Assembly (NCBI GenBank): GCA_020854235.1
Contig: JADZFW010000042.1
Location: 17,845-81,844 of the forward strand
From: Flavobacteriaceae bacterium
Lineage (GTDB): Bacteria > Bacteroidota > Bacteroidia > Flavobacteriales > Flavobacteriaceae
Direction of reading: 5' to 3'
DNA length: 64,000 nucleotides
Under the pieces are notes generated by a model, which worked only from the letters and a program-made list of their open reading frames with translations, was not told the DNA's origin and searched no databases. The position numbers and the translations under genes were made by a program. Numbering within the stretch: the stretch's first letter is position 1; each line of letters starts with the position of its first letter. Below are positions 26,929-39,425 of the stretch, one piece after another.

Positions 26929-29058
26929 ATGAATAAATATAGCATTATTCTAATTATTACCCTTACTTTTGCCGCTTCTTGTAAATCAACGCATATGCAG
27001 CATAGTGAAGTAAAGGCACCTACAGTTGCCAAAAAGAATAAAGAGTTTAATACCCACGGAGATTATAGAGTAGATCCTTATTATTGGCTGAACGAAAGAG
27101 AAAATCCCGAAGTGATTGCTTATTTGGAAGCCGAAAATAAATACTATGAAAGCCAAACAGCCCATACCAAGGTTTTCCAAGAAAAATTGTTTGAAGAAAT
27201 GAAAGCCCGTTTAAAAGAGGATGATGAAAGTGTACCCTACAAAAAAAATGGATACTATTACATCACCCGATTTGTGAAAGGGGGACAATATCCTATATTT
27301 TCAAGAAAAAAAGAAAATTTGGAAGCGCCCGAAGAAATCATGTTTGATGTCAATGTCATGTCGGGAAATCATGATTATTACCAATTGTCTGGTGTCAATG
27401 TAAGTCCCGATAATCAATTGGCAGCCTTTGCGGTCGATACCATCAGTCGCAGATTATACAATCTTCATATCAAAAACTTAACTACCGGTGAAATATACCC
27501 CGAGGTAATTACCAATTCAGCAGGGGGAAGTGTTTGGGCCAACGATAATAAAACATTGTTTTATACCCGTAAAAATCCCAATACACTTCGCAGTGAGAGT
27601 ATTTACAAACACATATTGGGAACCGATCCTGCGCAAGATGTCGAAGTCTTTTTTGAAAAGGATGATACCTTTAGTGTCTATGTTACCAAATCCAAATCTG
27701 AAGAATATTTGATTATCAATTCATACAGTACTTTATCTACTGAATATCAAATATTAGCAGCCGAAACACCCGAAGGTGATTTTAAAGTATTTCAAAAGCG
27801 TGAAAGAGATTTGGAATACGATATCTCACATTACGGTGACAGTTTTTACATTTTGACCAATAAAGATAAAGCTACCAATTTCAAAATCATGAAAACGCCG
27901 GAAACGGCAACTTCCAAAGAAAATTGGACAGATGTCATAGCACATAGGGACGATGTATTATTGGAAGATATGTCTCTATTTAAAGATTTTATGGTTTTGG
28001 AAGAACGCAACAACGGTTTGAATAAAATCCGAATCATTCGTTGGGATGCCCAAGAAGACTATTATTTACCGTTTAATGAAGAAACCTATTCGGCATCAAC
28101 CTTAGCCAATCCCGATTTTGATACACATTGGTTGAGATATACGTACAATTCGCTTACAACACCTTCATCTGTCATTGATTTCAATATGTTTGACAAGACG
28201 TTTGAGATTAAAAAAGAACAAATCATTCTTGGAGGTAAATTTGACAAAAACAATTATACGAGTGAACGACTTTGGGCAACTGCTCAAGATGGCAAAAAAA
28301 TAGCCATTTCATTGGTGAGAAGAAAAGATACACCACTTTCTCCCGATACACCATTATTATTGTACGCTTATGGCTCGTATGGCTATACCATTGATCCTAA
28401 TTTCAGCAGTACAAGATTGAGTATTCTGGATAGAGGATTTATTTATGCCATTGCTCATGTGCGAGGTGGACAATATCTAGGTCGGACTTGGTATGACGAT
28501 GGCAAATTGTTGCAAAAAAAGAACACGTTTACTGATTTTGTCGATTGTAGTAAGTTTCTCATTGAAAAAGGCTACACTTCATCGGCCCATTTATACGCCG
28601 AAGGTGGTTCGGCAGGTGGATTATTGATGGGTGTTATTGTCAACACCAATCCCGATTTGTACAACGGAATCATAGCTCAGGTTCCATTTGTAGATGTCAT
28701 CACCACGATGTTGGATGATTCTATTCCATTGACTACAGGGGAATACGACGAGTGGGGAAATCCCAACGACAAAGTCTTCTATGATTATATGAAATCCTAC
28801 TCACCTTACGATCAAATAGTGGCTCATGATTATCCCAATATGTTAATTACTACTGGATTACATGATTCACAAGTACAGTATTTCGAACCAGCTAAATGGG
28901 TTGCCAAATTGCGAGATTTCAAAACCAATAACATGTATTTATTATTACATACCGATATGGAAGTAGGTCATGGTGGTGCTTCTGGTCGATTTGACGCGAT
29001 CAAAGAAATAGCCAGAGAATTCTCTTTCTTATTGGATCTAGAAGGAATCAAAGAATAG
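26929..29058 (+). CDS. S9 family peptidase, oligopeptidase B-like
   Basis: 709 aa lipoprotein; GGSAGGLLMGVIVNTNPDLYNGIIAQVPFVDV (catalytic Ser), DPYYWLNERENPEVIAYLEAEN. Confidence 0.93.
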   Translation: MNKYSIILIITLTFAASCKSTHMQHSEVKAPTVAKKNKEFNTHGDYRVDPYYWLNERENPEVIAYLEAENKYYESQTAHTKVFQEKLFEEMKARLKEDDESVPYKKNGYYYITRFVKGGQYPIFSRKKENLEAPEEIMFDVNVMSGNHDYYQLSGVNVSPDNQLAAFAVDTISRRLYNLHIKNLTTGEIYPEVITNSAGGSVWANDNKTLFYTRKNPNTLRSESIYKHILGTDPAQDVEVFFEKDDTFSVYVTKSKSEEYLIINSYSTLSTEYQILAAETPEGDFKVFQKRERDLEYDISHYGDSFYILTNKDKATNFKIMKTPETATSKENWTDVIAHRDDVLLEDMSLFKDFMVLEERNNGLNKIRIIRWDAQEDYYLPFNEETYSASTLANPDFDTHWLRYTYNSLTTPSSVIDFNMFDKTFEIKKEQIILGGKFDKNNYTSERLWATAQDGKKIAISLVRRKDTPLSPDTPLLLYAYGSYGYTIDPNFSSTRLSILDRGFIYAIAHVRGGQYLGRTWYDDGKLLQKKNTFTDFVDCSKFLIEKGYTSSAHLYAEGGSAGGLLMGVIVNTNPDLYNGIIAQVPFVDVITTMLDDSIPLTTGEYDEWGNPNDKVFYDYMKSYSPYDQIVAHDYPNMLITTGLHDSQVQYFEPAKWVAKLRDFKTNNMYLLLHTDMEVGHGGASGRFDAIKEIAREFSFLLDLEGIKE

Positions 29059-29086
29059 GTCTTTGAGCATATAAGAATTATATTTT

Positions 29087-29109
29087 GAGGTCAATGTTAA
29101 ATTGACCTC
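29087..29109 (+). terminator. intrinsic terminator
   Basis: GAGGTCAAT-GTTAA-ATTGACCTC followed by TTTTTT. Confidence 0.85.
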
Positions 29110-29156
29110 TTTTTTGTTTATTTGTAGCGCAAATCAAGTACTAAACATTTTAAATT

Positions 29157-29534
29157 ATGGGACTATTTTCAGGATTATTAGGCAATGCAGGTAGCGTTTC
29201 TAAAGAACAACTTTCTAAGAATTACGGTAAATTATTATTGGAAAATGAAACCATAGAAATGGGTTTCAAATTGATAAGAGATACCTTTATTTTCACAAAC
29301 AAAAGATTGATTCTCATTTACATCCAAGGAGTAACAGGCAGTAAAACAGAATATTTATCAGTGGGTTACAAAAGCATTTCTCGTTTTAGTGTAGAAACTG
29401 CCGGAACATTTGAACTCGATGCAGAATTGAAAATATGGATTGCCAGTGAATTACAACCCAGTATCGTCAAACAATTCAATAAGTCTGTGGATGTTTATGA
29501 AGTGCAAAAAGTTTTAGCAAACTATGTATTATAA
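29157..29534 (+). CDS. bacterial PH-domain protein
   Basis: 125 aa; NETIEMGFKLIRDTFIFTNKRLILIYIQGVTGSKTEYLSVGYKSISRFSVETAG. Confidence 0.85.
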   Translation: MGLFSGLLGNAGSVSKEQLSKNYGKLLLENETIEMGFKLIRDTFIFTNKRLILIYIQGVTGSKTEYLSVGYKSISRFSVETAGTFELDAELKIWIASELQPSIVKQFNKSVDVYEVQKVLANYVL

Positions 29535-29548
29535 GATGTGACTAACCT

Positions 29549-30922
29549 TTATTTTTTCTTTGCACTGATTTGTTCCAATTGTTTTTCAATATGCATATCA
29601 GTCAACAAGGTATAATTGTGAACGATCTTACCGTTTTTGTCAATGATAATCGTTCTGAGAAAATCTTTTGAAAGAAAATCATGTCCTTCACTCACATTTG
29701 AGAGATAAAATTGATTGGGTAAATTGGGATGAGACACTTTTAAGTTCTTTTTATCAGCATAAATGCCTATAAATTCAATATCAGGAAAGTTTCCAGAAAG
29801 ATATTTTACCCTTTTTACTATATAATCAGTATCTGATTGATCACCCGACCAAAAGTAGACCACAGATGGTTTTCCTTTGATTAATTGAGATAAAAGTTGG
29901 GTATTTTGATTGGGCCCTACGATTTGAAAATCCTTAAATTTTGAATCTATAGGAAGCTTTTCTTTGAGTATTACGATTTCTTTGATCTTATTTACAAGTT
30001 TTTCATCAGTACAATTCTTGTAAAATAAATTTAAATTTTCAGAATTAAAATCTCCTTTGGATTTAAACAAACAATTAAACATTTCTTGATAAAGGAGCCT
30101 ATTTTTCAACTCTTGATTATTAATTTTTTCAACAATAGAATTCAAAAGTATTTTCTTAAAATTATCATCTATGCCTTTGAATTCGTTTTGGGTATTAGCA
30201 TCATTATACAAATAGGAAGAAATGTAATTTTGATAGGCATAATAAGCAATTAAATCAGCATCATTCAAATTTACATTCTTTCTGAAATTGTAAAACTCGG
30301 GTGACACTGTTAGAATACTGTCGTTTTGAGTTAGTTTCTGATGATAATAGGGGTAAAGCTCTTTAAATCTGTACAATGGGTAAGTTACAGCTCCTTCAGC
30401 CAATTTTTTAAAACCACTACTGATATTGGGAGACATTTGCAAAAACTGAGTCAATTCATTGAAATTACGGCTGTAAGCCTCATCGTATTTTGCACTAAAC
30501 TCGCTTTCTGATAATGGGAAATACGAATAAAAATTATCCATTTCCTTTTCATTCATTAAAAACACGCTGAGTAAAAAATCATTTTTTTCTGAACCTATAC
30601 CATCAAAAACCAAACTTTCATCAAAATCCCAAGTGTTTAATCGGATTCTGATGCTGTCTTTGGGTTCAAGAAATACGTATTGAAATTCATTACCATGTTT
30701 GAAAAAGTATAGTCCGGGTTGCAAACTGTCATAGTATTTTTCAAAAGTGTTATTGGCGTTCAACTTGATGCTATCCATAACCGTTTCATTTTGCATCAAA
30801 ATGACATACTCAGAATTGGGATTCAGAATTTCACCTCCAAAATATATCCGATTTTTATTCTGAGGTTTCTCACAACTCATGAGTACCAATGTAAATAAAA
30901 AAGAAACGCCTATGTTTTTCAA
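29549..30922 (-). CDS. lipoprotein with TlpA/thioredoxin-like C-terminus
   Basis: 457 aa; N-terminal LVLMSC lipobox; PSVVYFWSGDQSDTDYI...IEFIGIYAD...IDKNGKIV. Confidence 0.75.
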   Translation of the reverse strand: MKNIGVSFLFTLVLMSCEKPQNKNRIYFGGEILNPNSEYVILMQNETVMDSIKLNANNTFEKYYDSLQPGLYFFKHGNEFQYVFLEPKDSIRIRLNTWDFDESLVFDGIGSEKNDFLLSVFLMNEKEMDNFYSYFPLSESEFSAKYDEAYSRNFNELTQFLQMSPNISSGFKKLAEGAVTYPLYRFKELYPYYHQKLTQNDSILTVSPEFYNFRKNVNLNDADLIAYYAYQNYISSYLYNDANTQNEFKGIDDNFKKILLNSIVEKINNQELKNRLLYQEMFNCLFKSKGDFNSENLNLFYKNCTDEKLVNKIKEIVILKEKLPIDSKFKDFQIVGPNQNTQLLSQLIKGKPSVVYFWSGDQSDTDYIVKRVKYLSGNFPDIEFIGIYADKKNLKVSHPNLPNQFYLSNVSEGHDFLSKDFLRTIIIDKNGKIVHNYTLLTDMHIEKQLEQISAKKK

Positions 30923-31183
30923 TTGTGGGAAAAATTAAGTTGACTACATCTACCAATTAATTGCTTTGTAAATGTTGAGACAAATGTAAAACACTTGTTT
31001 TTAGTTTGTTGTTAATAGCTTGTTAAATAAGTACAAAGCCTTACATGTAGCCTATAAATCAAGTAATGGAAGAAATTAAAATGATAGTTTTAGGATTGAA
31101 TACTTCCAAAAAATGAATATAATTTTTTTATTCAATATTCTAATTTTTAAATTCGATTTAAATAGTTTAATTTCGCCGTCTGA

Positions 31184-32818
<1,635 letters not shown>

Positions 32819-32867
32819 TTTGAATTAATTTAACTTCATCAAATATAAGGACCAATAGATTGTTTTC

Positions 32868-33146
32868 ATGAACTCAGAAGATTTTTACATTAAACTTAAA
32901 TCAACATTAGAGGAAACCACTACATTTCCTACTATTTATATGTATAAGTTTATAGTTCCATTTATTCCCGATAAAATCAAACAAGTAGAAAACCTTTTCA
33001 ATCATCTTGGAGCAGTTATAGAAATCAGAACTTCTAAAAATGGGAATTATGCCAGTGTTTCTATTCAAGTTAGCATGAAAAATTCGGAACAAATCATTCA
33101 AAAATACAAAGAAGCAGCACTTATAGAGGGCATAGTTTCATTATAG
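32868..33146 (+). CDS. DUF493 (YbeD-like) family protein
   Basis: 92 aa; FPTIYMYKFIVPF...ASVSIQVSMKNSEQIIQKYKE. Confidence 0.7.
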   Translation: MNSEDFYIKLKSTLEETTTFPTIYMYKFIVPFIPDKIKQVENLFNHLGAVIEIRTSKNGNYASVSIQVSMKNSEQIIQKYKEAALIEGIVSL

Positions 33147-33369
33147 CCATTTTGTTGTGATTGTATTTAAACTGAGATCAAACAAAAAGTTCCAATTGGT
33201 TGGTCTAATTCTTAAGTAAATTGCTTGTTGAGATGCATTTAAATTTTTAGAACCCACCAAATTTTAAATTTTCTATTTTTTTTAACTACCTATCAAAAAC
33301 AAACCAACTATTTTCGCGTACTTAAATAGAATATGTTATTTTTGTAGTTTTTGTTAAAACAATTAACTC

Positions 33370-35250
33370 ATGTCTAAAAAAAGTTTTAATCTAGGATTAG
33401 TCCTCTCTATCATTTTATCTATTTCAAGTTTTGCCCAAAAACAAAAAGATGCTGTTCTTTTTACGGTAAATGGTCAAAAAATTTATGTTTCCGAATTTTC
33501 AAGGGTTTACGAAAAAAATCTTTCCTTAGTCAATGATCCCAATCAAAAGGATATCGACAACTATTTAAACTTGTACATCAATTACAAATTAAAATTACAA
33601 GAAGCCTATCAATTGAAAATGGATACTGTTGGTGCTTATAAAAGGGAATATGCCAAATATGAAAATCAATTGATTCAACCTTTTTTGAAAGATGAAAATC
33701 TGGAATTGGATTTAATTAATGAAGCCTATGAAAGAAGTAAAAAAGAAGTCAACGCCAGTCATATTCTCGTCAAAATTGAAAAAGGAGAAGATACTTTGGT
33801 GGCATTGAAAAAAATCAATGAAATCAAAGAAAGAATTGCCAAAGGTGAAGATTTCGCAAAATTGGCGAGAGAACTTTCTAATGATCCTTCTGCGGCTAAA
33901 AATGGTGGTAATTTAGGTTATTTCACTGCATTTCAAATGGTATATCCTTTTGAAAATGTTGCTTATAAAACTAAAGTTGGAGAAGTTTCAGAACCTTTTA
34001 AGACCCAATTTGGATACCACTTGGTCAAAGTTCACGACATCAGAGATAGCAAAGGAGAAGTAGAAGTTGCTCATATCATGCTGAAAGGTGATTATGATCA
34101 AAACCAACCCTTGATTGATAATATCAAAAAACAACTCAACGAAGGTGCAGATTTTACCGAATTGGCTAAAAGCTACTCCCAAGATGGTGGAACATCCAAA
34201 AATGGAGGCTTATTACCTCGATTTGGTAGTGGTAGAATGATTCCTAGCTTTGAAACAGTTGCTTTTTCTCTTCAAAATGAAGGTGATATTTCCGAACCTT
34301 TTAAAACTGAATTTGGATGGCATATCATCAAATTGATTAAAAAATATCCTATCGGAACTTTTGATGAAATGAAAGCTTCTTTAAAACAAAAAGTTGATCA
34401 AGGTCAAAGAGCCCAATTTATGGGAAATTCTGTTGCTAAAAGACTGATGAAAGAATATCAATTTGATATTAAAACGGATAAGCTGAATGTCTTTTCTCAA
34501 CCTGAATGGGAGCAAAATGCGTCACTGCAAAATAAGGATTTACTGATGACTATTCAAGGTCAAAAATTTAGCGTAAATGATTTTTATACATATTACTTGA
34601 AAGATAAAAATGTACCCTATACCAAAACCTTTGATCGTTTTAAAGAAGAAAAGGTAATGGAAATATATATAGCTCAGTTACCTGAAAAAAATCCTGAATT
34701 GAAAGAAACGATGAAAGAATACCGCGAAGGTTTGTTGCTTTTTGATTTGATGCAAAAGAAGATTTGGGACAAAGCTGAAAAGGATTCTCTTGGATTACAG
34801 GTGTTTTTTGATGTTCATAGATCCAATTATCAATGGGGTGAAAGAGCTAAAATGGCTATTGTAACTCTTAAAACTCAAAATGCTGATGCAATCCTAGAAG
34901 CACTTAAAAATAAAGTTGAAAATGATTCCATCTGGAATTTGTATAAAGACTCTGAATTGATTGATATCAGAGATGAAATTCAGGAAACTTCAAATGATAA
35001 ATTTCCAACTCAGTTGAATAAATCGGTAGGTTCTTATGCGATTGTACCTGTTGGAAATCAATTCAAACTTTTTTATATCAAGGATATATTACCTGTTGGG
35101 AATAAAGAATTAAAAGAAGTTAGAGGTAGAGTGATGAGTGATTACCAAGATCAATTGGAACAAGATTGGGTGAGCGCACTTAAAAAACGTTTTCTTGTGA
35201 AAATCAATCAAAAATCACTTAAAAAACTTAAGTTAAAATACAATAATTAA
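33370..35250 (+). CDS. peptidylprolyl isomerase, tandem parvulin domains
   Basis: 626 aa, signal peptide; ASHILVKIEKGEDT...FAKLARELSNDPSAAKNGGNLGYF and a second rotamase domain. Confidence 0.92.
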   Translation: MSKKSFNLGLVLSIILSISSFAQKQKDAVLFTVNGQKIYVSEFSRVYEKNLSLVNDPNQKDIDNYLNLYINYKLKLQEAYQLKMDTVGAYKREYAKYENQLIQPFLKDENLELDLINEAYERSKKEVNASHILVKIEKGEDTLVALKKINEIKERIAKGEDFAKLARELSNDPSAAKNGGNLGYFTAFQMVYPFENVAYKTKVGEVSEPFKTQFGYHLVKVHDIRDSKGEVEVAHIMLKGDYDQNQPLIDNIKKQLNEGADFTELAKSYSQDGGTSKNGGLLPRFGSGRMIPSFETVAFSLQNEGDISEPFKTEFGWHIIKLIKKYPIGTFDEMKASLKQKVDQGQRAQFMGNSVAKRLMKEYQFDIKTDKLNVFSQPEWEQNASLQNKDLLMTIQGQKFSVNDFYTYYLKDKNVPYTKTFDRFKEEKVMEIYIAQLPEKNPELKETMKEYREGLLLFDLMQKKIWDKAEKDSLGLQVFFDVHRSNYQWGERAKMAIVTLKTQNADAILEALKNKVENDSIWNLYKDSELIDIRDEIQETSNDKFPTQLNKSVGSYAIVPVGNQFKLFYIKDILPVGNKELKEVRGRVMSDYQDQLEQDWVSALKKRFLVKINQKSLKKLKLKYNN

Positions 35251-35261
35251 ACTGTATTCAG

Positions 35262-36125
35262 TTGAACAACAAGACCTTCATACTGTGGATTTTGATTTTT
35301 GGAATGTTCTCTTCGTGTGAATATTTCCAATTGAAAGATGCCAATCATGATTCGGATGAAGTAGCCCGAGTAGGAGACAAAGTCTTGTTGAAAAGTGATT
35401 TAAAAGGGCTTATTCAGCCAAGTATGTCCAAAAATGACAGTTTGAAAATCACTCAAAATTTTATTGAGAGTTGGGCGAGAAGAGAGATTATTTTACAGAA
35501 AGCCAAGTTCAATCTGGCCAAAGAACAAGAAGATGAATTGGAAAAAATGATTGAACAATACAAAGAAGATTTGTACATTAATTCATACAAAGCCAATTTA
35601 GTATCTCAAAATATCGATACAATTATCAAAGATGAAGATATCAGAGCTTTTTATACAGCAAATAATCAGATTTTTAAACTCAATGAAGATTTATTGAGGT
35701 ATAAAATGATCAGTTTTCAAACCAATGATAAGAAAGCAACTCAAATGAGAGAATTGTTGAAGAAAAATGATTCTTTAAGTATTAACGCTTTATTGAAAGG
35801 TGATTTTGTGTTTCAAAGTATTCAAATGAACGATTCACTTTGGATAAAACATACCGAGTTTGTCAACAAATACGATTTTGCCAAAAATATTGATAAAGAA
35901 CAATTACTGCAATCAAATAAAGTTTTAGAATATAAAGAAGGAAAAATAACACATTATATTTATGTGAAATCGGTTTTGAGAAGAGGTGAAATTGCCCCTT
36001 TACTTTTTATCAAAAATGATGTTACTAAAATGATAATTCATCAGAAGAAACTTAAGTATTTACAAGATTTAGAAAACAAACTTATTCAAGAAGCCATTCA
36101 AAACAACACGTATGAAAAATATTAA
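35262..36125 (+). CDS. SurA-like lipoprotein
   Basis: 287 aa, TTG start; lipobox GMFSSC; EVARVGDKVLLKSDLKGLI. Confidence 0.75.
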   Translation: MNNKTFILWILIFGMFSSCEYFQLKDANHDSDEVARVGDKVLLKSDLKGLIQPSMSKNDSLKITQNFIESWARREIILQKAKFNLAKEQEDELEKMIEQYKEDLYINSYKANLVSQNIDTIIKDEDIRAFYTANNQIFKLNEDLLRYKMISFQTNDKKATQMRELLKKNDSLSINALLKGDFVFQSIQMNDSLWIKHTEFVNKYDFAKNIDKEQLLQSNKVLEYKEGKITHYIYVKSVLRRGEIAPLLFIKNDVTKMIIHQKKLKYLQDLENKLIQEAIQNNTYEKY

Positions 36126-37488
36126 TCTAAGAAAATATCTTTTTTTATTGCTAACCATTTGCGGAATTTCCGTTTTTTCCCAACAAAAAATCAAAATTGA
36201 CGGTGTTATTGCTGTAATAGGAAAACATATCGTTCTACAATCTGATATTCAGAAATTTAAAATTGAATTGGAACAATCCGGTGAAAATGTATCTGCCATT
36301 ACCGATTGCGAAATCATGGAGCAAATGATGCAACAAAAATTATTGGCTCATCATGCCGAAGTGGATAGTTTGGAAGCAACTCCTGAATCGGTAAAATCTA
36401 CCGTGGACAGAAAATTGGATTATTTCAAACAACAAGTGAAAAATGTAGATGATTTGCCCAAAATATGGGGTTTTGATACCATGGAAGAATTGGAAGATGA
36501 GTTGGTTCGAATCGAAATCGAACAATCATTAATCGGTCAAATGCAACAAAAAATCACGGAAGATGTGAGCGTAACTCCCGATGAAGTACGTAATTATTTC
36601 AATAGCTTGAAAGAATCCAATAATTTACCCGAATTTGCTACCGAAGTGAAATTATCACAGATTGTTCTCAATGTTAATCCATCTCCACTTGAAGTGGAAA
36701 GAGTTATAAACGAACTATCTACTTTAAAAACCGATATAGAAGCTGGTGCCAATATGAAAATGAAAGCAATTTTATATTCGGATGATCCTGGTGTATCTCA
36801 AAATGGAGGATTGTATACCATTACTCGTGATGCACAATTCATCAAAGAATTTAAAGACGCAGCATTTTCATTAGACGAAGGTCAAGTATCTGAACCATTT
36901 GAGTCTATTTATGGGTATCATATTGTTAAAGTCGAAAAAATAAGAGGTCAAGAAATTGACGTTCGTCATATTTTGATCCAACCCAAGATTTCTGATATGG
37001 AAAAGTTATTGATCCAACAAAAAATGGACAGTATCAAAGGGCAAATTGCTTTGGGTAAATTGAATTTTGAAGATGCTGTCAAATTGTATTCTCAAGATAA
37101 ATTAACCAATAAAAACAAAGGAATTATCATCAATCCTTACACCAATGAAACGACATTCAAAATCAGTGGTGAACAGTTTATGAGAGCCTTCCCAAACTTA
37201 CATACTCGCGTATTTAACCTCAATCAAGGCGATATGAGCGAAGTTTTCTACGATGAGGACATGGAAGGCAATAAAATGTTTAAATTGGTTTTAATGAAAG
37301 AAAAAATTGAAGCACATACAGCCGATTTTTCTATAGATTATGTTAAAATCCAAAATTTGGCATTAGCCAAAAAAAGACAAGAAACTATTGAAAAATGGAT
37401 CAGTGAAAAAGTATTGGATACCTATATCAAAATTGATGACCAATACAAGAATTGTAATTTTTCGGTCAATTTCCAAAAGAAAATCTAA
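36112..37488 (+). CDS. periplasmic peptidylprolyl isomerase SurA-like
   Basis: 458 aa; IDGVIAVIGKHIVLQSDIQ, two parvulin domains; overlaps the previous ORF by 14 nt. Confidence 0.9.
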   Translation: MKNINLRKYLFLLLTICGISVFSQQKIKIDGVIAVIGKHIVLQSDIQKFKIELEQSGENVSAITDCEIMEQMMQQKLLAHHAEVDSLEATPESVKSTVDRKLDYFKQQVKNVDDLPKIWGFDTMEELEDELVRIEIEQSLIGQMQQKITEDVSVTPDEVRNYFNSLKESNNLPEFATEVKLSQIVLNVNPSPLEVERVINELSTLKTDIEAGANMKMKAILYSDDPGVSQNGGLYTITRDAQFIKEFKDAAFSLDEGQVSEPFESIYGYHIVKVEKIRGQEIDVRHILIQPKISDMEKLLIQQKMDSIKGQIALGKLNFEDAVKLYSQDKLTNKNKGIIINPYTNETTFKISGEQFMRAFPNLHTRVFNLNQGDMSEVFYDEDMEGNKMFKLVLMKEKIEAHTADFSIDYVKIQNLALAKKRQETIEKWISEKVLDTYIKIDDQYKNCNFSVNFQKKI

Positions 37489-37529
37489 TTTCTACTTTCT
37501 ACTTTCTAATTTCTAATTTCTAATTTCCA

Positions 37530-38483
37530 ATGTCCGACGTAAAAGCAGCTCAAAGATTGGTTGAAAAATACAACCAACTGAAATCTGAGATTTCAAAAGT
37601 AATTGTAGGTCAGCATGAAGCTGTAGATCATGTATTGTTGTCAATTTTTGTAGGTGGACATTCTTTATTGATTGGCGTACCCGGTTTGGCCAAAACACTT
37701 TTGGTGTCAACAGTCGCCAAAACATTGGGACTTGATTTTAAACGCATACAGTTTACTCCCGATTTAATGCCTTCTGATATTGTAGGAAGTGAGATTTTAG
37801 ATGAAAATAGAAAGTTTCAATTTATCAAAGGTCCTGTTTTTGCCAATGTGATTTTGGCTGATGAAATAAACCGTACACCACCAAAAACCCAATCTGCTTT
37901 GCTGGAAGCTATGCAGGAAAAATCGGTAACTATTGCTGGGATTAATCATCCTTTATCAATGCCGTTTTTTGTATTGGCTACCCAAAACCCAATAGAGCAG
38001 GAGGGAACTTATCCTTTGCCTGAGGCACAATTAGACCGTTTTTTGTTTTCAATAAATCTAGATTATCCTAGTTTTTCTGAAGAAGTGGATATTGTCAAAT
38101 CTACGACCAATGATTCTGTCGCACAAGTTAATAATGTTTTTAGTGCCGAGGAAATCATCGAATTCCAACATTTGATACGTCGCATTCCTGTCGCCGATAA
38201 TGTAATTGAATATGCTGTAAATCTGGTGAGTAAAACCCGTCCCAATTCGCCAAATGCACATGAAATGGTCAATAAATACATCAGTTGGGGCGCCGGTCCT
38301 AGGGCTTCTCAAAACTTGATTTTGGCGGCTAAAGCGCATGCTGTCATGAAAGGTAAACTTTCTCCCGATAAGGAAGATGTTAAAGCGGTAGCTTATGCTA
38401 TTTTACACCATAGAATAGTCAAAAATTACAAAGCAGAAGCTGAAAGAGTTACTGAAAAAATGATAGTTGAAGCACTTTTGTAA
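37530..38483 (+). CDS. MoxR family AAA ATPase
   Basis: 317 aa; GVPGLAKTLLVSTVAKTL, ADEINRTPPKTQSALLEAMQE, ATQNPIEQEGTYPLPEAQLDRF. Confidence 0.95.
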   Translation: MSDVKAAQRLVEKYNQLKSEISKVIVGQHEAVDHVLLSIFVGGHSLLIGVPGLAKTLLVSTVAKTLGLDFKRIQFTPDLMPSDIVGSEILDENRKFQFIKGPVFANVILADEINRTPPKTQSALLEAMQEKSVTIAGINHPLSMPFFVLATQNPIEQEGTYPLPEAQLDRFLFSINLDYPSFSEEVDIVKSTTNDSVAQVNNVFSAEEIIEFQHLIRRIPVADNVIEYAVNLVSKTRPNSPNAHEMVNKYISWGAGPRASQNLILAAKAHAVMKGKLSPDKEDVKAVAYAILHHRIVKNYKAEAERVTEKMIVEALL

Positions 38484-38538
38484 TTTTTTTATGATTTCCA
38501 ATGAGATGTAAATCTTTATATGAAAATCACTAATTTAA

Positions 38539-39351
38539 TTACCTAAACCAACTGAAAAATCCACCAGTTTTCTTTTTGGATTCCAATGAATCTTTTAATT
38601 CTTTACCAAATCTTTTGGAAGCATACAAGTGTTCTCCATTGGTCAATGAAACCAATAATTCGTGGTGATTGTATCGCTTGATAAATAAGGTGTTTACCAA
38701 TAAACTGTTGGAAATCTGTTTGAAATCGTAATCTAAAACCAACATGTCTTTGTAATATCCTAAATTCTTATTGGTAGTCAATTGTTTGCCATTTTCCAAA
38801 TAAATATATGAAATAACGCCATCGGCTTTCAAATACACAATATCGTGTATATCAACCAATTCAACAATTCCATTATGGAGATAAAACGCAATCTTGTGTG
38901 ATTTGACTTGTTCATTATTACCTATATGTTCCAATAAAATCTGTACTTGTCGATTGTAATTTTGATTTCGTAATTTTTCTGAAGCCTTGTGAACGGCTTG
39001 TATCAGTTCACTGTCATCCAATGGTTTGTATAAAAAATCCAAAGCGGAATACTTGATAGCACTCAAAGTATACTCTTTGGCACTTTCTCCGGTTATAAAA
39101 ATGATTTCAAAATTGATATGTCCTTCTTCAGAAAGTTGTTTCAATAAATCAAAACTCGTTCCTGTTGGCATTTGTATATCTAAAAATACAATATCATAAG
39201 TTTGCTTTTTTAAAGCAAGAGCCGCTTCTTCCAAATCGTATACTTGGTCAATAAATCCAATATCTGGACAAAGTTTTTCGATTCTATCGAGAATATAATC
39301 TGAAGTTGTTTTAACATCTTCAACAATAAGTGCTTTATATTTACTTGACAT
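38539..39351 (-). CDS. LytTR-family response regulator
   Basis: 270 aa; receiver YDIVFLDIQMPTGTSFDLL, C-terminal LytTR domain. Confidence 0.92.
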   Translation of the reverse strand: MSSKYKALIVEDVKTTSDYILDRIEKLCPDIGFIDQVYDLEEAALALKKQTYDIVFLDIQMPTGTSFDLLKQLSEEGHINFEIIFITGESAKEYTLSAIKYSALDFLYKPLDDSELIQAVHKASEKLRNQNYNRQVQILLEHIGNNEQVKSHKIAFYLHNGIVELVDIHDIVYLKADGVISYIYLENGKQLTTNKNLGYYKDMLVLDYDFKQISNSLLVNTLFIKRYNHHELLVSLTNGEHLYASKRFGKELKDSLESKKKTGGFFSWFR

Positions 39352-39425
39352 TTTTAAATTAGTTTTTTAAAATAATGCGTATCGATATTGCAATATTAAT
39401 TCTCCCATTTAAATCGGGACTAAAA

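Noticed and set aside
33370-37488. Three consecutive PPIase/SurA-like genes as a novel system
   Set aside because: Looks like an ordinary outer-membrane-protein chaperone cluster in this phylum, not unusual.
37489-37529. TTTCTA(A/C) tandem tract just before the MoxR ATPase start
   Set aside because: Short simple-sequence repeat in a 40-bp gap; could affect spacing or phase variation, but no promoter context is visible to support that.
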